Of a stretch of 48,705 nt of DNA, positions 33,076 through 45,000 are shown piece after piece. A program made the translations under genes and the position numbers. Source of the DNA: Phoronis australis. Lineage: Eukaryota; Phoronida; Phoronidae. The stretch covers positions 644,178-692,882 of the forward strand of contig NMRA01000210.1 in the NCBI GenBank assembly GCA_002633005.1, read 5' to 3'. The notes beneath the pieces are model-generated. The model was not told the origin of the DNA. It did not search any database and saw only the letters and a program-made list of their open reading frames with translations. Each line of letters opens with the position of its first letter. Position 1 is the first letter of the stretch.

Positions 33076-36000
33076 GTAATTTTTTACTTTATTGATGGTT
33101 CTATACTACTCATAAAAACATATGCAGGCTGCTGCCAATAAGGTTTTGATCTTAAGAAGCCTTTCAAATTACTGGACCCGATTTTGGAGAGTGTGGCTGC
33201 TAAATTCAAACTAAACCGAGTTTTTCGGCTGTAATACATTAAAACGAACCTTGATCTTAGATCAGGGTTATGAAAAATCGCAAAGCCGCATGTCCTTGTA
33301 TTCTCTGGCAATCAGATTTTTCAAGGGACTCTTCTTAAAATGTGTTGGCCATGATTTGTTTGTATGATTGATATACGAAAACTTCGCTCTAATTTGATTT
33401 TTAGCCGTTCCAACCGCATAATTTAGTCCTGCAACTGGAACAGGTCGCAACTGTATGAAGGTTTGTGTTAGCGTACATAAATTTATTGATATATTTATTA
33501 TACCCGGTGTGCATAACAAAGGTCCCGAGTATCAAAAGTGACCTGGGAAATTTATAAAAAAAATTTAAAAGTTTTATTTTTTGCAAGCTCAGTGTCACTT
33601 GATTATACTTGTAAAACATCAAACTGATAAGTATTTCCACGAATGATAACGAAAACTGCTTTCCTTTTTGTTGTTCTCAAATTAAACAAGGGAAGTTGCT
33701 TGTGGGAAATATGCGCCACGTTAAACAGCAAAACAGTTGAAATTTGAATAATCCAATTATTCACTAATAATACGTATCGTGATCAGTTCAACATTTTCTT
33801 AATTCCTGAGATTTATTATTACTACATTCATTTATTGATAAACCAACCAATATTTTTCATATAGACGTTCTTCAATGTGTACTTAACTTTATGTTCACCA
33901 GTTCCGAAGATAAAATGAATCTCATTAATGAAAAATAACTAAAATAGAAACAATTCAACTTTGTATGTAAACGTGTCTCTATTAAAAGCTCGTAAAATGA
34001 GGAATTGTTTGATGTTCACGACTGGCAAAAATTCAGAAGTAAGAGTTGAGAATTCTAAGTCTTGAGGTTAACGTTAAAATTCGTTTTATAGAATTTTTAG
34101 CTCAAATGAAGCCGAGAGTATCTTGAACTGGGACCACCAGCAACAAAATCGGCAGTTGTAATAATCGCGGAACACTTTGCATCACGTTTTGTTCGCATTT
34201 TTGTAAAAAACCGGGCTGTTGTAGCAAAACGTGGCTGACGTCATAGTTTGTTCCGGTTTTTTACAAAGCCAAAACATTGGTTTGACTCCAAAGCTATTCT
34301 TATAGCCGGCGCATGGAATAGTTCCAAGGCAGAATGTACTACCATGGCCAGCAGTAACTCGAAAAACTTTGTAGTTTATATACATTATGATGTCCAGCTC
34401 CTGTTTCTTGTCAAAAAACGGCTGCGGCTTTCATTTGGGAATTTGTTTTTATTCAATAGTTATGCCTACCTTTTCTATTTTACTAAAAAAAAGTTAAAAA
34501 CTCAGTCGTCATCGCTGTTGGCTAAGATTATTGAATTTATACTAGGATTGATGCACCCATCTTTATTAGTTGCATCGTTATTGGTGTACCTTAAAGCGAA
34601 CGTAAAAACGTATATCCACGTTGTACTTCCGAAGGTTACCAAGTGCGATAGTCATCAAGTGCGAATTTGACGCTACTCAGTGGTTTGTGTAATCCATGAT
34701 GTAATCAAGCACAGAACAATAAATAATTACCTTCAGCTCCTACTAAAAGAAAACCGAAAATGCCAAACATATTTTGCTATTCGTTTTTTAGTGAAAAGAT
34801 AAAATTCCGGGCCCAGGACAAACAAATTTTGATTTAGGTTTTGGTATTTTAAAAACTTGTGGTTTAATGGATTCGTAGCAGAGCGGGCAACGTGATCTAT
34901 CACAGACAGCATTTCTCACAAGAACGGACCTCCACACTGCCATTATCATAGACCACAAAGCCAGATTTCCCCCATTTCCCATGCAGTGAGGCCATGTAAT
35001 GATTAGAGTACGTCGCCATCTGTCAATCCCCGCTATACAAAATAGTCGTCTTCCATCACCAAAGAGTGGTGCCCTGCGAGGTTTGAATATGTGCATCATA
35101 CAACACAGGAAGTGACGGCGACTCCGACAACAATATCATAAATTTGACCTAAGATAACGGTGATTCTTACCAAGTGGCAACAGCGATTGTTCTGTCCACA
35201 ATGGTCCTGGGGCCGGTTGCATGAAACAAACCCAATAGGTACTCAACAAAGTTCCTTAAATTTTCAGCGCATTTGCAGACTACTCACTATATGTTATATT
35301 TTTGTTTCATTTTATCTTTATTATTAAGCTCTTCTTTTGTTTGTGAAATTTTAATGAATATAAATTTATTTTTTGAACCGTGATCTCTTATTTTCGATTA
35401 AAATATATACAAAGCTAAAACGTGACGTAGCAATGAAGGTCAAATGGGAGAAAAGGGATAATCGGTGTTTACGAAAAGACCACAAATGCGCTAAAAATTG
35501 AGGAAAACATAGTTGAGTCCCCACAGGGAATGTTTCATGCAACCGGGCAATGCGGTCTGTTTCGTGAAAAGTGACTAAGTCTGAAGTCCTGAAATTCTGT
35601 ATTACGCTCAACACTTAACTACTTCCGAAGAAATGATTGAGTACCGAAAATACTGATAGCTACTGGTAAACAAGACAAAAAATAAGTTATTGCTAAACTG
35701 TGGCGGGTTAAGAATGGTGTACCAAAGATGTATACACTGGGTAATAGTAAGAGGGAACGTAAATAATGAACATTTTGGCTAATATGATCAAAACCCTGAA
35801 GATATCTACGTCAGACCTTTTACTGACGTTTTCTCCTTACATTTCAGGGCAAGCTACAGCAATATGGTCACGTGAAAGTCCAAGCAAATGGTATGACCAT
35901 GTTAGATAAGGCTACCCTGACTGGAGCTATCAAAAACTTTCAACACTTCGCCGCCATTAACGAGACGGGTGAACTTGATGCGGCAACACTAAACGCGCTG

Positions 36001-39000
36001 GTGGCGAAGAGGTGTGGCAACCCAGACATCGTTTCAGACGACGATTATGAGAATGAGCACTCGCGCAGACGTCGCTTCGTCTTGGTTGAGGACAGTTTTC
36101 AGAAACTTGAACTCAAATACAAGTACGTGTCCTTGAACTGTTAACTTAAAATACAAGCCTCTGCTATGTTGCAGGCAATTTTAATGAAAAGATAAATTGA
36201 TGTGAGATATAAGTTATCCAGTAGACAAGAATAAGGAAAAATTATAAATCTGTAGTGGGTTTACTTGAGAAACAAACGGCAACGTTTCTTCAGCCACTAC
36301 TGACATTGATTGTTCTTTTATTTGGACTTGCACAAAGCTGACTGTGCGCTGGAGGTTGGAAGAGGCCAGAGCCCTCGGTTTCGAGTTGAGCATGCCGTAG
36401 CGCGTGCGCACTCGCGTAGTTGAAAACTATGTAGAGTAAACAAGTGCAAAACAGCGACTAAATGTAAAACAGTGCTTGTTTATGTCACCAGTCCGTGAAT
36501 ATTGCTGGATTCTTTCGACACTGAAATTTACAGATTATTCCTGAAGTTTGCGTTTATTCCATGCAAGGATGTCAGCTTCCCTGAGTTAGCAGATGCCGGG
36601 GTGATTGGCGAAAGCGGCAATCTGCATTTTACCTATAGCCAGGAGTTTGAGTGACGGCTTAACTGACCAATCACAACGCAACATTCTTGACACACCTTCG
36701 TTTCCAAGTCGCCATTTTACCCAACAAACAACTCGTTGCCGGGTACAATGTATTGTTTGTTTGTAGACAGTTCACAAGGGGGTGGAGCTTGCGATAGGTC
36801 GAATGGAATTTTAAAAAACTTCAGTTGTAATAATTTGAAGACTTGTTTTGTCTTTTTCTGGAAGGTTAAGTAACGATACAAAAACAAACCATGGGGAGGA
36901 CGTTTTGAAAACATGACTGGCTTTGTAAATTACCGGATTATCACTTAAATCAACGGCTTTACACTCCAGAATTGCGCAGAGGTGTTTCTCAGCAAGAAAG
37001 AGTTCGTGATAGTGCTGCAAAAGTTTGGAAATGACATAATAACAACTTTTTGATCTAACTTGTCGACGTCTTTCGTCGTCTTCCTAATAGAAACCTACTT
37101 CCCAAATTTCATGAAAATCTGTCGAGCAACTCTAATGATAGAGCAACTCTAATGATAGGAAGGCAAACGTAGACTTAAATTGTCGAATAAGTCCCTCCAT
37201 AAAAATACAGCTGCCAAATTTACAACGAGCCTGCTAAGGATTCCGGAGATAAAGCCGCGAATGCCGGACAGGTGGCGGACCGGGCAAAGATGACAGCAAT
37301 ATGTACCTATCAATACATGTGTGGGTGATTAAAAACGACGGTTTTTGCCCCTCGAAGTCAAGACGCAGGCATCACCAAAATGTCTGAACTCAAAGAGTTC
37401 ACGCTATATACGCGACACGTGTACCAATGTTTAGTCAGGGACAAGTTGATGGAAACTACTTAATTTTAGTTGCAAAAGTTTCGCCTTAAGTGCGGGACAA
37501 CCAGCACCGTCGACGAAAAATTCTTTAAATCGAATTTTTGACTCCCAAAGTTTCGTAATCAGTGGACGATGAGCTGTAGTGTAGGAGAACAATTCGTGAG
37601 CACTTTCCCCTGTCAACTTGATTTTTCTTGTATGACTAAGTATTTCTAATCCATTATACAAAAAGTTCCCATGTTTAGTTTGCACGTTCTGTCAAGTATG
37701 TTGACCAGTAGAGGGCGCTTCACACAGCAGCATAAGCCAATCCCAAACTGAGAAAACAGAAAAAATGGAACCCATATCTTGTACCAGCGATAGATGCACA
37801 TTATACAACTACTCGGGTTACCAGAGTGAAAATCCTAGCTGGTTAATTTGTTGATCTTAGTCTGATCATGAAACAGTAGGCAATAAAATGGGTTTTCTTG
37901 CACAATACGTGTTAGTATTTTCGCCAGTGTTTACAGGGGTTTGGAAAAAATAATCAAATGGGGCTATTCGGAGAATTCTCCTCGCGGTGTCGCTGCTGTA
38001 CTAGTGGTGATTGAATTGCGCATGCGTGGCTGTCTGCATATAAACAACTGGTAAAAGATGGAATTTTTATCAAAATACGTTGTCGCGCTAAGCCTTATTA
38101 CTGCTAATTTCCCTGGTGCAAGTCTTCGACAGGTGGTCACAAATTCCCAAAAGACCTAAGGTTCTATATTCGTGGACAATTGCGGTCAACAGGGTCAACT
38201 ATCTGACAAAAAGTGTGTGGATGCTGAAGCCCCGTGTGTGCTCTATGTCTATGACTATGCAGTTCCGTTCGGAGACTACACAACATTACTTGGTAAGTTT
38301 TTGGCAATCAGTTTCTATCAACATCGTTCGGTGATGTTATCCCCACCAGTTACCCCACTGAATAACAGTTTTATTGAATGAAACTAAGTGTTTCTTTTTG
38401 GAAACTCACCCGATGCCGGGTAGGCTAGCAGCACATATTCATATTGTCCTGGGTGGGAGTGCTCCCAAAATAAGAGGTGTATGGTACGTGATGCACAGAA
38501 GTCAAGAGTGACTTTTTCACAGCAGTTTCTCTTCAAAACTATGCTGTTTCCAATAAAATTCTCTAGATGAGTGAGTTTCCTTATTTTATCGTGGACCCCA
38601 CCCCCAGGACCACCAGCTCAGTTATCGAATTAACATGAATAAGCCTTAATTCAGTAAATGTCGTAACATTGCATTGGAAAAAAATTGACACCTAGAATGA
38701 ATTTTACTTGTTGAGATCAGAAGCACATTTTAAGTGTCATGAAAAATACACATTGTTAAATCACTTTTAGCCTGTTTCACATATTTTAATTCAGATATTA
38801 AATAAGACTTGGGTACAAAGGTTATTAGTTTCTACACATAAACATGAAGATGAAATGTCAAGTATGTTCTGCCTTACAAAAGTAGTTTTGTCTTGTCTTT
38901 TCTTTTACAATTTGCTAATATTTCTATTCTGTTACAGGCAAGAAAAAACAACTGAAACCAACCGCCTGACCATCTATTTCACCGTTGGACAAAGTGAAAA

Positions 39001-42000
39001 GCAATCCTTCAGCAATAACCTGAGAGAATTGAACGTAATTCAGAAATTCAGCACCTGATATGCCTGATTATGGACTCCCTCGCAATGTTGTTTCTTTCTG
39101 TGCTTTTTCAGTTTGCCATTTGTTTTTAAATACACTGATAATTGTTTATTCTCGAATCTTGTGCATAGCAGCTAGCTACAATTGAAAACATACAATAAGA
39201 CAATCGATGCAGTCACTGAATGTCATTTCCCCATAATCTGTACCAAATTGAAAAGTTTTTACCAATAGTATAAAGCCTTTCTTCTGAAAGGAAAATTTAA
39301 TGTCACTCAGCTTTTGGCTTTCATTTCACTGGGTTCTAGTTTCAATGGCCTATAGAAGCGCTTGTAAAAAAGGTCCAGTTTCAACACGTGGCTTTCTTTC
39401 ATGTAACCTCATTCAGCCTCAATAACATCCACAATTAGACCCTTGAAGGTAAACACAGCAGCATATCACTTGAATCGTTTTGAGCCCAAAATCAGACTCT
39501 GAACTAGACCAGAGTGTGACTATGTCTTCTTTAGCTTCAGTCCCTCATGTTTCTTCCAGGAAAGGAAATAAACTATTGTCCACACATGACTCATTGCCTA
39601 TGAAAGGGCATCCTCACCAAAAAGGCTTATTTGTGTAGCAGTCAGATATAGTTCGTCTGGATACACAGACATTCCACTGGCACATTGTCTTATGGTAACT
39701 TAGTACTGCGATTCACATTTCTCCAAGGCCACTGACTTGCACATTGTGCCATGCAGCACTGCTGGTATGCGGAAGTGCTGTGGGAAGAGAACGGAGTAAC
39801 AAAGGTTGTCTATGATGCAGCTTGAAGTGGCCTTAAAATGTCACTGAACCTGGAACAAATATTGAAATATGAATAATTAAGTACTCCAGATTGGATCAAA
39901 AATCTTATCCCTGTTTTTCAAAAATATATGGTGATTGGTCTACAGTTTCACATAAAAGTAAATAGTTACTATTTTCAGAAACCAAGGGTGTATATAATGA
40001 GTATTGTATACAACTGTGTCTTTATTTCTTATCCCTAGCCATAACAATTCTTTAAACGCATCACTTGTCTGTAAAATATACAAGTTTTTTTGAGACAACT
40101 TCAAACCTTTGTTACCCGTTTTCAAGCCTTTTTAATGTTGTTGCTTTCAGCAATTTTAAACTCAGATTACAGGTTCATGGGTCTGTCAAGCATACTTCTA
40201 GCCTAAGGTTGAGGGAACCGTTTTTCTTCTAAAAGAAGATATGAAGACGTGGGTCATTTAAAAATGGTGGATAATCTTTCTGTTGTTTAAGAGTAATTAC
40301 AAATCGTAATGCACCATCAAAAATGCAATTTTCACAAAAATGGCAGTCATTTGAATTTTTTACGTCTTGCAACATTTCAAGACATGAGTTAAAGGAGAAT
40401 GCCACCCGATTTAATTAGTCTTTTTGCCCTCTTAATCGGTGTATATAAAAATCGCCTCGCATACCGTCGACCTTACCTTGCCAAGAGGTGTCGCGTTAAC
40501 CTGTGAGGAAGGTGAGAAACGACGTTAGTGACGTTAGTGGTTCATATGCAGAGTGAATGCCGCTACGTTGGGGTGCATAGTTCCCGCTTGTCTGAACTAA
40601 GCAGCTGCCAGGAAAGCGGGTATATCGTTTTTTTTACTTCCTCGAGAGTCCGAAATGCTAAGGAAGTGGCTCATGGTAGTGAAGAATGAAATGTACGCTG
40701 TAAATAGCAAGTATGAGGCTGTGAAACATCTCCGTGTCTGTGGCCTGCAGACGTCGACAGTACGCACGAATGCCGGCTTACCAAAGAACTCCATACGTTC
40801 CGTTCAGTGTTTGAGCTTGTTCACGGCGCCTCTCTAGTAATTCTTCATCACTGTATTCCTGTTCTAATTGACAGCCTGTAAAACTTAACGATCCACCTGC
40901 GAAGTCGGGACTGATGAGCTCTAGCTCGTCCTAAGTCGGGATTGCGAGTTGCCATTTTGGTGTTTATTACTGAGGGTTCTGTTTCAAAAGGAATTATTCT
41001 CACCCTAACCAATACTTATATAAACCTGAAACAAAGTCTGTCTCATTAGATGCAATTTGTAATGCATTTGGAGTGTTCGTGAGTGCAAATAATTTGAGAA
41101 GCCAGATAAATCACTGCGTAACCGGCTTTAGGTACAATAAAACTAGTTGATGGGACACCGAGGCCGTGTGAGTTTAGTGTTTGCTGGCAGAAACTGTTGT
41201 GAAACAACTCGATTGCCATCCCGCGGCCATTTGTTAGGGGAATCTTTATTTACATTTACATTACTCACATAATGATTGTCAATGTACAACTTCTGCCCTG
41301 TGCTGTGGCCAAAGCGGAACCTGAATTCGCGGCCCCCGACGAGTAAGTAGACTCAGTTTCGTGACTAATTCACCAACATAATCACGTGAACATTACTTTA
41401 GCTCACTAGTATAGTATTTTCGTGACTGGAAGTTTAGTTTCCACTGAACTTTGGCTGGTTTATGTTGGTGATGCCTGATCAGTTTCCGAGCCACTGGCCG
41501 GGATAACGACTCAATCCGGCCGGCCGCGACGCTGGGGCCTGATCGGGCTCCGAGCCACTGGCCAGGATAAGAAGCGTTTTGTGTTTAGAACTCAAAAAAT
41601 CACAAGTCTAAACAACACAGATCTAGGTTCTCCTGTCTGTACCTCACGGAAAATACTTCGAAATTATCTATGAACACACCCCAAATTCATGCTACGGACC
41701 TTATTGGCCTGCCGAACTTTGTAGGCTACGGTGTGTCCAAATACCAATAAATCCGTAAGAGCGAAATAAAACAACACGTTTTTATAAGAACTCGGTGTAT
41801 TTTTAAGGGCTTTACATTGAAGTTTGATGATTTATTGGTGCTAAACGATGACTTCAAGCGATAAGCTGACACCAGTAACCCGTGTTGTGAACTGCTGAAC
41901 AGACTGCGCGTGAAACCGATGACGTCATTGGATAATTTCAACACCGCCGTCAGGTGTCAGGTAACGCAACCGTACGTGTCGTTATTGAGTAGAACTACTC

Positions 42001-45000
42001 GATCTAAATTGATACAAATTAGGCTGTTTTTTGGGTGGCATGCTCCTTTAAGACTATTCAGTCACAGTGAATTCGGAAAATGTAATATATTTTCGTGGTT
42101 TTACAATTGATACAAGTAGCAAAACAGTTTCATGAAATCAACTTGAATGGACTTCTTGAAGGTTAAGAATTACCTCACTATGCTCTTTTCCCCAAACATT
42201 ATTACCTGTTATTTCCACACATTCAGTTGTACCAAATATTACAACCCCCCATGCCAATCCCCCTCGGGACCTGAATAAGTAATTTAACAAAATGACTTTA
42301 AAAATAGCTGTTCTTTTTCAAAGGCTTTGTTCGTTGTCTCCAATATTGAAAGTAGGCTTTGACAACAAATCTTCACTGGATGGGAAGATCTTGTTGGTTT
42401 GCTGCAGTCAAATGCTAAAAACCAATTTTTGTCTATTCAGGGCCGGTGCAGAAGCGATGCATATCTCCTCTGCACGGTACAAGCCTTCAAACCTAAAAAC
42501 CAAAGGTTACGTGAAAACTGACGTGATAGATTTCCATTTCAACGTGTAATAGATTTCTAGAAGACGTATGATAGGGAGTAAACAAATGGTCTAATGCAAT
42601 GGATATTTATCACTCACGTACCCTTTGCCATTGGGATTGGATTGTAATCTTAACTCATTAACCTGTATCGAGTTGACAGCATAAACATTCAGCATTGATT
42701 GATTTAACTGTCACTGATAAACTTTTAGAAATCATTCCAAACGATAATAATGCTTTGATGTACGAAAAGATCCCGATTGCTACGTCAAGTATCGTATCAC
42801 ATATCACAACATACAAAGATTAACCAGACTCTGGCAGGCGACTGCCTGCCGCGAAGTCGACATCGGCGAGTGCCTCAGTTAACAGGCATCGGTAGAATAA
42901 TCATGGAATAATCGTTAAAATAATCACAAACCTTACCTTTGCATGAGGTCGTGCTTACTTCTTCTCATAGAAGCACCCTTTTTACGCAATCTCAGATTCA
43001 GTTGGCATGGCTGCAAGCCATTTCACCATGTATTTAAAGGGCTCGCGAAATCGAGGCTGTTAATCTATCACCACTAGTACACGCCCGCCCTCTAGTTGTA
43101 GTAGATTTTCCGAATAGCCCCATTGGTAAGTGGAGCCTTGAATTACTAAAATGTTTTTATTTTGTTCTACTAATTTGAAAAGGCATCATTTGAGAATTAG
43201 TTATTAAAGTTCATTTCATAAATGATTTTAGCGAAAATGAAGACCAGAAGAAGCGCAGCCACAGTTACATTGTTTTGTGTCTGAGCTATTAAGAAGAATA
43301 TTACATTAAAGAATATAAATCTGAATAATACAAAGTACTGGGAGAACGGGCTCAACAGTCAGAAAGACTAACTCCACACGTGGCATTTAATATGTTTTCA
43401 ACCCTGTCAGCACACATAATTTATTATTTTTATCAGTATGTGTCCAACGTAATAAATGTTGGTTGTTTGTCGTGACTTCTGCAGCGGGTACGACAAATAA
43501 ATGCTGTTTAATGGGTCTGCATTAGTCATTACTAAACACAGCGTTTTGTGGGCACGTTTAAAATGTAAGTCGTTACAAATACAGTTTTCCTTGAACAACA
43601 ACACTTGTGTGCATTTAACAAAATGTGTCAATCCTTCTTCGGTTTACAAATTTACATCTTTGAAACATCAGAACATTCACCAAAACTGAGAAATTAAGGG
43701 TACAAATTAAAACATCAGTAATGTAGTAAACGTTGATAGATATTCGTTATTTGACTTTTGCATATTTCAATAACGCAATTCTGTGCTCCATAGTACGTAT
43801 CTATTCACGGGACTCACCTAACTTGTTTCAAAAGTGCGGGTGTTGATTGTAAGTGACTGTTTACTTCAATGTGGAGGGTTTGTTGAAGTTGTGAAAACGG
43901 TTTCTAAAACTCTGTGGCGTGTCCTGGTTGTGATATGGGTTGAGTATCGCTGGTAAAAGTCCACGAAAGGTAATACAAAATCCAGAGCTTCTTTTGTTCT
44001 ACTATTTTCTTCATTAGTCATACTTCATTATAATTTTTTATTAACAAAATATTACCACGCCCCCTTACCCTCCCACACTCCTGCAGTTGAGGAACTGCTC
44101 CTAAATTCATCATTTGTTTAATACAAACACCAAAACGGTACGGTTTGTAATTGTACCACCAGAGTAGTGTGAATTTTTGAAAAGCTTATTTTTACAGCTA
44201 TTGATAGTTTGATTTGTTCAATGTGATCAACATTGTCTAAATGTGTCTATAAATGCCCGGATATCTTGTTTTATCAATAATGATGTACAAGAACAATAAA
44301 TTTTAACATTTTGTCCGTTTCCATCAAATTGGCAACTAAAATGGCGGGAACATTTCATATTTGAAAAGTACATCTATGAATGACGTGGATACCAGGTGAA
44401 GTTACTACAACAGGTCAAAGTTCAATGTGTGCCGATGCTTCATTTACTGAAGCTATTTATGAGCTTACTACATTTTTGCAGTGGCATCACAGTGCTCCCA
44501 CCTGAACATGTGTTGAAGTTCAATGTTAAGGGTATCTCAAACCTTATTCACAAAAATTGACCGTTTTCACATTTCACAAACATCTAGCAAAACACCTTAG
44601 CCTCATTCTTGGGGAACTTCAAGTACGACGGACATATCGTGTAGCGGGTAAAAAAGATTTACCAGAACCACTTTCAACAGAGTGGAAATTTGTTTACTAC
44701 TTATCCAAGGTCAAAGGTTACGAAGCTGTCACTCTGATCGAAACTCACGCTCTTGGCATGTGCACTTTCCACAATTTACAGTCCTTACATCAACCGAGTC
44801 CCATAAGATTTAACATGATCTAACAAAATTTTAATCAACCAATCACAACTCGCACGTAAATGTAAATGGTGTTGCAGGATCGAGATTTACTCAACTAAAA
44901 TGTCAGTTGAGGACCAAAATTATCAAGTGAGGCTGTCCTTCGAACAATGGGCCAACCACAGCGGACTCTCATTCACTCAAGTGTTTGACGATTCTCCAGC

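Larger units (their letters stand above)
37960..43121 (+). mobile_element. GGGGCTATTCGG-ended DNA element, copy 2 (complete, with nested element)
   Basis: The ends GGGGCTATTCGGAGAATTC and ...TTTTCCGAATAGCCCC are inverted, with a second shared block GTACTAGTGGTGAT about 40 bases in at both ends. AT abuts both sides. Without the nested copy B it is about 3.5 kb. It carries a small two-exon reading frame near the left end but no recognisable transposase, so it was probably moved by a source elsewhere. Superfamily unknown. Confidence 0.68.
36123..44877 (+). other. MMP intron 2 (8.75 kb)
   Basis: The intron is mostly made of the 37960-43121 element and its nested TTAA element. 36123-37950 holds only a 17-base tandem duplication (37124-37157). 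43122-44877 shows no recognised feature; the 44557-44823 frame is not an exon. Confidence 0.65.

Noticed and set aside
33654-34670. Possible extra exon in MMP intron 1 (frame 34248-34670)
   Set aside because: Exon 1 (phase 0) joins exon 2 (phase 0) directly and yields a propeptide of near-normal length; the frame has no propeptide motifs.
44557-44823. 88-codon open frame just before MMP exon 3, considered as an extra exon
   Set aside because: Exon 2 (phase 2) joins exon 3 at 44878 directly, giving an unbroken MMP catalytic domain start. The extra frame has no MMP residues and would disrupt that join.
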